Source of the DNA: Oscillatoria princeps RMCB-10
Lineage (GTDB): Bacteria > Cyanobacteriota > Cyanobacteriia > Cyanobacteriales > Oscillatoriaceae
Length of the DNA stretch: 64,000 bases
Reading direction: 5' to 3'
NCBI GenBank assembly: GCA_019359235.1
Contig: JAHHHT010000009.1
Span: 62,001-126,000 of the forward strand
Shown here: in pieces, positions 39,019-46,851 of the stretch
How positions within the stretch are numbered: position 1 is the first letter of the stretch
How the letters are laid out: each line of letters begins with the position of its first letter
Notes under the pieces: generated by a model
Database searches by the model: none
What the model saw: the letters and a program-made list of their open reading frames with translations, nothing else
Told to the model about the DNA's origin: nothing
Program-made: the position numbers and the translations under genes

Positions 39019-40701
39019 CTACAGTGCCAAATCCGTCACCGCACCGACACTGCTCGAAGAAACCAACTTGGCGTATTTCGCCAGCACCCCTTTCGTATAG
39101 CGGGGTTGAGGCGGTTGCCAACCGGCGCGGCGTAGCTCCAACTCCTCATCCGCTACCTGCAGCTGCAACAGCCGGTTGTGGGCGTCAATCGTAATCGTAT
39201 CCCCTTCTTCAACCAGAGCAATTGTCCCCCCAACAGCCGCCTCAGGCGCAACGTGACCCACAACCATCCCGTAAGTGCCGCCAGAGAACCGCCCATCAGT
39301 AATCAGCCCCACCTTATCCCCCAAACCGGCACCGATAATCGCCGAAGTCGGAGCCAGCATTTCCCGCATCCCCGGGCCGCCCTTTGGCCCTTCATAGCGA
39401 ATAACAATCACATCGCCGGCTTTAATCTCACCGGCCAAAATCGCCGCCAAACAGTCCTCTTCCGATTCAAACACCCGCGCCGGACCCGTAATTTGGGGAT
39501 TTTTGATGCCGGTGATTTTCGCCACCGCACCTTCCGCCGCCAGATTCCCCCGCAGAATCGCCAAATGTCCTTGAGCGTACATCGGATTGTCCCAAGGGCG
39601 GATCACATCCTGACCTGCCGGTGGCGACTCTGGAACATCCGCCAGCACTTCCGCAATGGTTTTGCCAGTTACCGTCAGGGCGTCACCGTGCAGCAACCCG
39701 TGCGCCAGCAGCATCTTCATCACCTGGGGAATGCCCCCCGCTTTGTGCAAATCAGTTGCCACATAGCGCCCCGAAGGCTTGAGGTCGCACAGCACCGGCA
39801 CGCGAGCGCGAATCGTTTCAAAATCATCCAGCGCCAGCTCAACACCGGCAGCGCTGGCAATTGCCAGCAGGTGGAGCACCGCATTCGTCGATCCCCCCAC
39901 CGCCATAATCACCGAAATCGCATTCTCAAAAGCCTTGCGAGTCAGAATTTGTCGCGGCAAAACCTGATTGCGAATCGCCTCAACCAAAACAAAAGCCGAT
40001 TTCTCAGTGCTGTCGGCTTTTTCCGCATCCTCAGCCGCCATTGTAGAGGAATAGGGCAAACTCATCCCCATTGCCTCAAAGGCACTAGACATGGTATTAG
40101 CTGTGTACATACCGCCGCACGAACCGGCACCGGGGCAAGCCTTGCGCTCCACCTCCATCAGCTCTGTTTCGTCAATCTTGCCGGCGCTGTATTCCCCAAC
40201 CGCCTCAAAAGCGCTCACCACCGTCAAGTCGCGCCCGTTGTGATGGCCCGGTTTAATCGTGCCGCCGTAGACAAAAACCGCAGGGATATTCATCCGCGCG
40301 ATCGCAATCATCGCCCCCGGCATATTCTTGTCGCAGCCGCCGATCGCCAGCACGCCGTCCATACTCTGGCCATTGCAAACCGTTTCTATGGAATCGGCAA
40401 TCACTTCCCGCGACACCAGGGAATACTTCATGCCCTCGGTTCCCATCGATATCCCGTCGCTGATCGTAATCGTGCCGAACATCTGGGGCATAGCACCGGC
40501 AGCCCGAGCGCCTGCAACAGCCCGTGAAGCCAGATCGTTAATCCCCATATTGCAGGGAGTAATCGTACTGTACCCATTCGCGATGCCAACAATGGGTTTA
40601 GTGAAATCCCCGTCCCCAAAACCGACGGCACGGAGCATCGCCCGATTCGGCGAGCGCTGCACGCCTTGGGTGACGGCAAAGCTTCTGAGATTCTCTGGCA
40701 T
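39019..40701 (-). CDS. ilvD: Dihydroxy-acid dehydratase
   Basis: A 560-residue Fe-S dehydratase that converts 2,3-dihydroxy-isovalerate and -methylvalerate to the 2-keto acids of valine, isoleucine and leucine synthesis. The cluster cysteines are in ITPCNMG (near residue 50), GGCDKNMPG (near 118) and [14 protein letters not shown] (near 190), the pattern of the [2Fe-2S] class. C-terminal blocks [12 protein letters not shown] and [12 protein letters not shown] are intact. Start at the ATG at 40701 after GGAAGGAACC; eight codons more are open upstream but lack a site. It shares the branched-chain pathway with leuA but is not in one operon with it. Confidence 0.97.
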   Translation of the reverse strand: MPENLRSFAVTQGVQRSPNRAMLRAVGFGDGDFTKPIVGIANGYSTITPCNMGINDLASRAVAGARAAGAMPQMFGTITISDGISMGTEGMKYSLVSREVIADSIETVCNGQSMDGVLAIGGCDKNMPGAMIAIARMNIPAVFVYGGTIKPGHHNGRDLTVVSAFEAVGEYSAGKIDETELMEVERKACPGAGSCGGMYTANTMSSAFEAMGMSLPYSSTMAAEDAEKADSTEKSAFVLVEAIRNQVLPRQILTRKAFENAISVIMAVGGSTNAVLHLLAIASAAGVELALDDFETIRARVPVLCDLKPSGRYVATDLHKAGGIPQVMKMLLAHGLLHGDALTVTGKTIAEVLADVPESPPAGQDVIRPWDNPMYAQGHLAILRGNLAAEGAVAKITGIKNPQITGPARVFESEEDCLAAILAGEIKAGDVIVIRYEGPKGGPGMREMLAPTSAIIGAGLGDKVGLITDGRFSGGTYGMVVGHVAPEAAVGGTIALVEEGDTITIDAHNRLLQLQVADEELELRRAGWQPPQPRYTKGVLAKYAKLVSSSSVGAVTDLAL

Positions 40702-41088
40702 CTTGGTTCCTTCCCGTGAAAGCATCTTATTATCAGAGGTCTGCCGGTCTTCTGCCGGTCTTCTGCAGTCGGTCTTGCGGCGGCGAATCTGTCCGCCCGT
40801 GTGGCTGTCCCAATGGTTCTTGCGTTTGACCAGTAACTTTTTGACCTTCTGACCGGCGACTGCTGACCGCTATTTTTGACTGTCTCACTAATGATACCCC
40901 TTGGAGCTGCTTTTGATTCAAACAGGGTGGGGTCAATTTGAGACAATTTTAATCAGCTGTCCGGGTGCTGCCGGCAGTTGGGCTGACTCAAAAGATTAAA
41001 GCCAAAATTTTATGTCCTTTGAGACTGTGAAATAGAAGCGCCCACGACTAGACTTGCTTACCTGTAATAGCCCATTGAGACAGATGAC
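40702..41088. other. Divergent intergenic region
   Basis: Lies between ilvD and a pentapeptide gene. Direct repeats TCTGCCGG(T)CTTCTGCCGGTC at 40740-40765 are the only notable point. No gene seen. Confidence 0.5.
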
Positions 41089-41928
41089 ATGGATGCCAAC
41101 GAACTTTTAGAGCGATACGCTGCCGGTGAAAGAGATTTTCGGGATGTAAACCTGGTGGGAGCCAACCTGCCCGGAATCGACCTGAGTGGGGCCAACATCC
41201 GGAATGCCGACCTGCGGGGCGCTCGCCTGGCCGGAGCCAAGCTGCGCGGGGCCAACCTTCGGGAGGCCGCTCTCCAAGAGATCGATCTCAGTGGGGCCAA
41301 CTTGAGTGAGATAAACCTGATTGGGGCGGATCTAACTCGAGCCAATTTAGAAAAAGCCAACCTCAGTGAGGCTAACCTGAGTCGCGCCAACTTAAGTGAG
41401 GCTAACTTCCAACAAGCCAATCTGAGTGAGGCGATCTGCAGTGAAGCAAGACTTCTTAAAGCCAATCTGCGCTGGGCGAACCTCAGCGATGCCAACTTGA
41501 GCCGGGCTTTTATGAGTGATGCCGACCTGAGTCGGGCCAACTTAGAGTCGGTGAACCTGACGATTGCCATTTTGAGTGGGGCGATCCTGGAGTCGGCGAA
41601 CCTCAGCAATGCGATTCTCAATGGGGCCAATCTCAGTGGGGCCGACTTGAGAGGGGCCAATTTGAGTAAGGCCAAACTGAGTGGGGCCAACCTGGCTGGT
41701 GCCAATTTGAGCAAGGCGCAACTGCGGGGAACGAACGCCAGTTGGGCAACGCTGCGGGAGGTCAACCTGAGTGGGGCCACCCTGCACCGGGCCAAGCTGA
41801 GCTGGTCAAACCTCACGGGAGCTAACCTGCGCGATGCCATTTTGATTGACACCAATCTTTATCGGGTCAACCTGCGGGATGCCGACCTGAGGGGGGCAAT
41901 TATGCCGGATGGGACAACCCACGATTAG
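41089..41928 (+). CDS. Pentapeptide-repeat protein
   Basis: A 279-residue member of the same capped family: cap NELLERYAAGERDFRDVNL (residues 3-21), about 45 very regular pentapeptide units (GANLSEINLIGADLTRANL and so on) and a short end MPDGTTHD. The DNA repeat AACCTGAGTGGGGCC is itself highly iterated. Start ATG 41089. It is separated from the 25-31 kb cluster by the giant gene and ilvD, so the family has dispersed. Confidence 0.92.
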   Translation: MDANELLERYAAGERDFRDVNLVGANLPGIDLSGANIRNADLRGARLAGAKLRGANLREAALQEIDLSGANLSEINLIGADLTRANLEKANLSEANLSRANLSEANFQQANLSEAICSEARLLKANLRWANLSDANLSRAFMSDADLSRANLESVNLTIAILSGAILESANLSNAILNGANLSGADLRGANLSKAKLSGANLAGANLSKAQLRGTNASWATLREVNLSGATLHRAKLSWSNLTGANLRDAILIDTNLYRVNLRDADLRGAIMPDGTTHD

Positions 41929-42720
41929 ACCGGCTCTTCGTTTAGCCCACAGAGCCGGTGACACTAAGACTCTCGCCAGCTCGTGGCTCAAGCTCTCTGG
42001 GGATTTCAGATTTGAGATTTCAGATTGAAAACATTCCATTCCCTCTAAAATCTCCAATCTCAAATCTCAAATCTCTTGATGCGCCCTCAGGTGCCGGTTT
42101 GTCTGCCCTGTCGATTTTTTCTGAGTCCGGCAGTTTTGTGGCGCTCTGGGTACAGGGCAGAACCGCCTGCCACCCAGGCTCTCAGGGGCTGGCACGCAGC
42201 CCGAGAGTTTTTCAAGACTGATTAACGCCTGTCTTTTCCCGGCTTACTCTCTGTTTTGATGAGCTATTATAAATTCTAATTATGAAAGCTAAACTTGCCC
42301 TCACTAACCCACGTTTCTTTAAGAAACCCACTTTCCGGTCGTGGCCCTTTCCCGCTCAAATGTGGCAGCACACTTATAAGGTAGCTCAGTGGCTTTTTGT
42401 TGAGCTATAATAAACTCCCTAAACCTCCCCCTACTTCGCTAACTTCACTGGAAGAGTAGCACGTTTTGTGATGCGAGTCAACACTAACCACTCCCGCAGG
42501 AGCCGTTTGTAGAATGACGGGATTATCCTCCCTTTAAGCAACAAGCAACAAGCAACAAGCAACAAGCAACAAGCAACAAGGAAGACGGAAGAAAAGTTAT
42601 CCCCCTCTCCCGAAGCTCCCGAAGCGCCGCAGCGGCGGGGCTTCCGAATGCGCCACCTGTTTTTCTTGCGTGCCGGTGGAACGCGAAGAGCTGCTCTCTA
42701 AAATTGGTGAGGTAAGTGAT
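41929..42720. other. Intergenic with direct and inverted repeats
   Basis: 42003-42075 carries GATTTCAGATTTGAGATTTCAG and the opposite CTCAAATCTCAAATCTC, which can pair as a long hairpin. 42250-42420 has two copies of GAGCTATTATAAA/GAGCTATAATAAA. 42536-42577 is a heptamer run. No gene is supported. Confidence 0.6.
42536..42577. repeat. Heptanucleotide repeat (AAGCAAC)6
   Basis: Six perfect copies of AAGCAAC, of the STRR kind known from filamentous cyanobacteria. Confidence 0.95.
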
Positions 42721-43713
42721 ATGAATGTTGATGAACTGCTGCAGCGTTACGCTGCGGGCGAAAGAAATTTTAGTGAGGTGAACCTGATCGGGGCGAACCT
42801 GGAACACGCCAACCTGAGTGGGATTAATCTGAGTCGGGCATCTCTGGGCTCGGCTTCCCTGAGTCGAGCTTTCCTCACGGGCGCTTGTTTGAGTGAAGCC
42901 TTCCTGTACGGAGCGGATCTCAGTTATGCCAAGCTCTCGCAAACGTCCCTCACTGACGCCGATCTGACAAAAGCCAACCTGCTCGGAGCCGGGCTGGTGG
43001 CAGCAAATCTCAGCGGTGCCAAACTCAGTGGGGCGGTGCTGACGGCGGTCAACCTTGCCAGCGCCAATTTGCGCGGCGTCAACCTGTGCGGAGCTAATCT
43101 CAGCGGCATCAATCTCCGCTGTGCCAACCTCACAGAAGCCAACTTGAGTTGGGCGAACCTGAATGGAGCCAGATTGAGTGGGGCGCAGCTGGATGGGGCG
43201 TTGCTCAATGGCATTAAATTGAGCGGGGCGTACTTAAACGGGGTCAACCTGAGTGCGGCAGATCTCGACGGGGTTAATCTCAGCTCGGCGAAACTCAGTG
43301 GAGCCAACTTTAGCGGTGCCAACCTGAGCGCCGCCAACCTGAGCGATTGCCAGCTGCGAGTGGCCATCCTGAAATCCGCCAATCTGCGAGCCGCAGATTT
43401 GAACGGTTCCTCGCTCAGAAAAGCTGACCTGAGTGAGGCTAACCTGACCAAGGCTAACCTGAGCGACACCGACCTCAGTGAGGCTGACTTGACTAATGCT
43501 AACCTGAATTTGGCCAATTTGTCTAAGGCAGACCTGAGAAGAGCACAGCTGCGGGGAGCCTACTTGTGGAAGGCTGTATTAAACTGGGCGCTGTTAAAGG
43601 GAGCGGATTTGACCGGCGCTAGCCTGCGGGGGGCGCAGATGGAAGCGTCTGACTGGCGCGAGGCCATTTTGACTGGGGCAATTCTGCCGGATGGCACGAC
43701 TTGCGCCCCCTGA
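42721..43713 (+). CDS. Pentapeptide-repeat protein (long)
   Basis: A 330-residue member, the longest single-module one here. Cap DELLQRYAAGERNFSEVNL (residues 4-22), about 55 pentapeptide units and closing ILTGAILPDGTTCAP. I start it at the ATG at 42721 because MNVDELLQRY aligns with the other family starts and a GGTGAGG site precedes it; the open frame from 42670 is possible but atypical. At 55 units the helix would be about 14 turns long. Confidence 0.91.
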   Translation: MNVDELLQRYAAGERNFSEVNLIGANLEHANLSGINLSRASLGSASLSRAFLTGACLSEAFLYGADLSYAKLSQTSLTDADLTKANLLGAGLVAANLSGAKLSGAVLTAVNLASANLRGVNLCGANLSGINLRCANLTEANLSWANLNGARLSGAQLDGALLNGIKLSGAYLNGVNLSAADLDGVNLSSAKLSGANFSGANLSAANLSDCQLRVAILKSANLRAADLNGSSLRKADLSEANLTKANLSDTDLSEADLTNANLNLANLSKADLRRAQLRGAYLWKAVLNWALLKGADLTGASLRGAQMEASDWREAILTGAILPDGTTCAP

Positions 43714-43743
43714 AGCGCCGGTTTATAGAGTTTTTCATATTAG

Positions 43744-43804
43744 TAGGGGCGGGTTTACAGATATCCTTCCCTAGCAGCAAACATCTCGGGTGAACCCGCC
43801 CCTA
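43744..43804. repeat. 61-bp inverted-repeat element, copy 2
   Basis: Begins TAGGGGCGGGTTTAC and ends GTGAACCCGCCCCTA, the same length as 38420-38480 but with an unrelated centre. Confidence 0.8.
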
Positions 43805-43805
43805 C

Positions 43806-43840
43806 AAGAAACCCGGTTTCTTAAAGAAACCGGGTTTCTT
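43806..43840. repeat. Double AAGAAACC(C/G)GGTTTCTT palindrome
   Basis: AAGAAACCCGGTTTCTT followed by its reverse complement, so each half is nearly palindromic and the two halves also pair with each other. It lies between convergent genes and could terminate both. Confidence 0.8.
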
Positions 43841-43870
43841 ATGCCTGCTTCACCGAACTGAAAACCCCTA

Positions 43871-44677
43871 TCAGCACTGAACCGCCTGCCAAAGTTGATT
43901 GACGCTAACAAATTTATAGCCTTGATCCAGCAGGTGGGGAATCAGACCGGCGGCTATGTCGGCTACGTCTTCTCCGCCAACGTAGCCGTCGTGCAAAACA
44001 ATTAGGGAGCCCGGTTTCACTTGCTGCAGCACCCGCCGCACCACCACCGGCACCCCCGGTCGCACCCAGTCTTCGGGCACCACGCTCCACATCACAGGCC
44101 GGTAGTTCCACTCCTGCAGCCAGCGCAAGGTTTGGGGGGTAAAGAATCCATTGGGAGGTCGCACGTCTCGAACGTGCTGCCGGACATATTCTAAGTCCAG
44201 CTCGCAGGCACCGGCAATTGCGGCTTGGGTTCGTTCCAGGCTTTGCTTGAGTTCCTCACCGGCAAGCCGGGGAAACGAGCGATGCGTCCACCCGTGCAGC
44301 CCAATCCAGTGCCCCCGCCGGTAAACTTCTTTGGCCACTGCCGGCGCTGCCTCCACCCCGACGCCCAGCCAAAAGAAACTGGCCTGAACCCCGTAGCGGT
44401 CTAAAACTTCCAGCAGTTGGGGAGTGTGCTGCGGGTGCGGGCCATCATCAAAGGTGAGCGCGATGGCCCGAGATTTTTCATCCCCAGCCCACAGGCACTT
44501 GGAAAAGGCACCTTTGAGAATTTGATACACAATGGGATATAGCGGCGCTAATTGCACGATCTCTGATCTCCGACTGAATACTTTTCCCCCGTCCCCTTCC
44601 CGGCACCGCCCGAGAACGCCGATTTCCTCCTTCCCTGCCTCAGGCTGGGAACGCATACGGGAGGCTCCGCCTCCCAC
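43871..44677 (-). CDS. Polysaccharide deacetylase (NodB domain)
   Basis: A protein of up to 268 residues with a carbohydrate-esterase family 4 (NodB) domain over about 65-265. Catalytic and metal sites are visible: Asp pair in ALTFDDGPH, metal-binding His-x3-His in HGWTHRS, RPPNGFF (RPPxG variant of RPPYG) and LIVLHDG. It should remove acetyl groups from N-acetylglucosamine polymers such as peptidoglycan or exopolysaccharide. The 5' end is uncertain: residues 1-40 look non-conserved and cross an intergenic-like GC-rich stretch; a start around 44557 (VQLAPLYPIVYQILK) would give an N-terminal hydrophobic segment. Confidence 0.9.
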   Translation of the reverse strand: MGGGASRMRSQPEAGKEEIGVLGRCREGDGGKVFSRRSEIVQLAPLYPIVYQILKGAFSKCLWAGDEKSRAIALTFDDGPHPQHTPQLLEVLDRYGVQASFFWLGVGVEAAPAVAKEVYRRGHWIGLHGWTHRSFPRLAGEELKQSLERTQAAIAGACELDLEYVRQHVRDVRPPNGFFTPQTLRWLQEWNYRPVMWSVVPEDWVRPGVPVVVRRVLQQVKPGSLIVLHDGYVGGEDVADIAAGLIPHLLDQGYKFVSVNQLWQAVQC

Positions 44678-44795
44678 TGTAACCTGCGCACATTAAATAT
44701 ACGAGCGCCCCTCTATCAGAGATCGACTGATTCAAGCACTTGGCCAAAGCGCGAAGCGCGATGTTTAGATAAATTGATTGGGTAGAAATGGACAA

Positions 44796-45338
44796 ATGAG
44801 CGCTAACCGTTGCGATTCTCACCCCCGAGGAATTGGCCAGCTAGTCTCAATTCTAGCTGGAATGTCTCTGGCAGTCGGCCTCACCGGCTGCAACACCGTA
44901 ACGACGGACAGTTATGAAGCCACGGCGCTAGTAAAATACAGCTGGCAAGTCGAATACTCGCTCAGCTCAGCGGGCGACAAAATGCCTCGGGTGGAAAGCT
45001 TTGCCTCCACTTCCTTGCTGAATCGCAATGGCCAGAAGCCAGAAGGAGCGGTCACCGGCCCTGACGACAAGGGTTTGTGGTGGCCGGCGCTGCCGCCGCG
45101 CCCCGCAGTGGGTGAAATCGAAAAACGGCTACAGCAGCCCTTGGAAAAAGCAAGTGCCCCACAGCTGTTGAAAACAGTGGAGTACCAACTGACCTATCTT
45201 GAAGACGGGCAAACCGTCATGCTGCCGACAAACTATCAAGTCTACCGGCAAGTTGCCAAAGCGCACCCCTCCCGCACCCCACTGAGCCTGACCTTGGGAC
45301 CGGGGGATGCCTCTGTGGAAAAAGTGGAACCCCAGTAA
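44796..45338 (+). CDS. Predicted lipoprotein
   Basis: A 180-residue protein with a lipobox: hydrophobic stretch ILAGMSLAVGLTGC, Cys near residue 32, so it is probably lipid-anchored. The rest (~35-180) matches no family I recognise; it is Pro/Glu-rich and contains TVEYQLTYLEDGQTVMLPTNYQV. Start ATG 44796; the open frame six codons upstream begins with TTG. Divergent from the deacetylase gene, sharing its upstream region. Confidence 0.78.
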   Translation: MSANRCDSHPRGIGQLVSILAGMSLAVGLTGCNTVTTDSYEATALVKYSWQVEYSLSSAGDKMPRVESFASTSLLNRNGQKPEGAVTGPDDKGLWWPALPPRPAVGEIEKRLQQPLEKASAPQLLKTVEYQLTYLEDGQTVMLPTNYQVYRQVAKAHPSRTPLSLTLGPGDASVEKVEPQ

Positions 45339-45487
45339 GGCCACGGTAAATCGGGCTGGCTAGCTCGGGGGCTGGCGACGGCGGTGCCGGTGGCGGCACG
45401 TCGTTCCTTGCGAGCGCGAGTTGGCCTGTGGAAGCGAGCGAACGGGGGCTAGCCGCGCCTTTAGGGATCGAGTGTTCAGAAAAAGCC
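45339..45487. other. Short convergent spacer
   Basis: GC-rich, no gene or clear terminator. Confidence 0.4.
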
Positions 45488-45718
45488 TTATCCGAAAAGC
45501 TCTGTCACTTGGCGCTCCTGAGCCAAGTCGCGGATCAGTGACAGCTTAGAGCGGATGTAGGCATTGAGAAGGCTCGCTTCATCCTGATTGAGCGAGCGCT
45601 TTTGGTTGAACTGCTTGAGCAACCACTGCTCCAAGCTGTCATCATCCAGGTTTAACAGCATGTTAGCTTGGGTAGTTTCAATCAAGACCCAGAGCTGACG
45701 CAGCATTGAGGGAGTCAT
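45488..45718 (-). CDS. Small conserved-type protein
   Basis: A 76-residue, mostly helical protein (MLRQLWVLIETTQANMLLNLDDDSLEQWLL). The near-perfect ribosome site AGGAGG five bases before ATG 45718 makes it a real gene. I think it belongs to a short protein family widespread in cyanobacteria, but I cannot name a function. Confidence 0.78.
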   Translation of the reverse strand: MTPSMLRQLWVLIETTQANMLLNLDDDSLEQWLLKQFNQKRSLNQDEASLLNAYIRSKLSLIRDLAQERQVTELFG

Positions 45719-46499
45719 ACAACCTCCTAGCGTTACTCCCCTTTCAGGGGATGGTGGGGTGCCGGTCTAGACGGGCCGCAAGTTGCCAGACCGTCAAAAT
45801 CGGCCTTTACATTTACTTAATGATTCCTTTCTCTTTCCACAATAGCTGAATTTGGAGGAATCAGCGGTAAGAAAACACAATATGAAACAAGATTTACAAC
45901 AGACTTAATAAAAAGAAGGATAACTTGACTTAAAGCTGAGCCTAAGGTAACGAAAACTTAACGATCGGGCGAGGGAAAGGTTATTGGCTCGGAATCTTGA
46001 ATTCAGGGCTTCCCAGCCCGTTGAGTAAAAGTTCTCAGCCCCCTGCCTGACCCAGCGAGCGAGTCGTTTTGTTACAATTCTTTGACATTCGCTAGCCTTG
46101 GCTCTGGTTAGAGAAAGCGATGATGCCGGTTTTGCGGTGAAAGACGGGCGAATTGTATTTTTGTATCCTAGATTACGCTTCCCCTGGCCAGCTTTCCAGG
46201 GGGAGTGCCGGTGGGCGATTCCAAGAAGCCGGTGCGGTTGGGCGCAGCCCGTAACAAAAATTTAAAATTTCTTTTCTCCCCCCCACCCAAACGCGACATG
46301 TCGCATTTCTAAACCCTTCCCTTTTGCCCCTTTCCCCACCACAGCAGGGGGCGGTATTAATAGGCCAAAGATTTCCGCACAGCCGCACTCAGCCAGTAGG
46401 GTTTGCACTCGACACCCCCCTGAAGGTCTGAGAAACCGGGTTTCTTGATTTCTGGGGTTGAAAATATGAATACAGCTTGAAGAGAAACCCGGTTTACTG
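45719..46499. other. Intergenic, no gene seen
   Basis: Contains two copies of the AGAAACCGGGTTTCT-type palindrome (46431-46446 and about 46482-46495) facing each other. Open frames on the minus strand at 46173-46388 and 46262-46645 are partly the pseudogene tail in the wrong frame. Confidence 0.5.
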
Positions 46500-46842
46500 T
46501 CACCTGCGTCTCCTGTCACTCGGCCATCGGTGGTAGACTCTGTTGCCTTCTGAGTCCTCTGTATAGGGGGGAAAATGATTAAATTTTTTGAGATTATCCA
46601 ACGAGCGTCACTATCCGCAGATTCGACTCGACATGCAACCCGCAAACATACTTGTGCTTGAATGGAATGATGTGGTCTACTACATGGAGGATTCCAGTCT
46701 CCTCAGTCAGGATGCAAGCTTGCTGGTAAATCTCTTCTATAGCTTCGTGGTTAGCCCAAGGCGGACAGCAATTCATTGAAGCAGCTCGTCTTCTCGCATC
46801 TTTCGCCCTCTTTTTCCCTTGGCAGCGCTTCTCCCAGTCCAA
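46500..46842 (-). pseudogene. HNH endonuclease, one-base frameshift
   Basis: Residues 1-82 read AKDARRRAASMNCCPPW, then LTEETGILHVVDHIIPF and VCGLHVESNLRIVTLV, the HNH pattern of small phage-type endonucleases (His-Asp-His in HVVDHIIP; Asn in ESNL). The frame then stops at TAA (46594-46596). One G too many in GTTGGATAAT breaks it: in the next frame it continues as DNLKKFNHFPPYTED to a stop at 46500-46502, restoring the expected C-terminus. The putative TTG start is only ten bases from the CRISPR array, and in-frame sequence continues into the first repeat before a stop. Either the original start was lost to the array or the gene is a phage-derived relic. Confidence 0.75.
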
Positions 46843-46851
46843 GGCATGAAG

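Noticed and set aside
38615-39121. 168-codon frame with DGAQSS repeats
   Set aside because: It starts inside ilvD, crosses a dispersed hairpin repeat and then the 21-bp minisatellite; no ribosome site.
39178-40527. 449-codon frame antisense to ilvD
   Set aside because: Shadow frame; ilvD on the other strand is certain.
41058-41855. Leu/Ala-rich frames antisense to pentapeptide genes (also at 42924, 9114, 26658)
   Set aside because: The pentapeptide DNA repeat leaves the reverse strand open; no start signals.
44640-46842. Search for cas genes near the left end of the array
   Set aside because: The frames here are a deacetylase, a lipoprotein, a small conserved protein and an HNH relic; none has Cas1, Cas2, Cas6, RAMP or helicase motifs.
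46594-46842. HNH gene as a CRISPR effector fragment
   Set aside because: The motif order and size fit small phage HNH endonucleases, not the Cas9 HNH domain.
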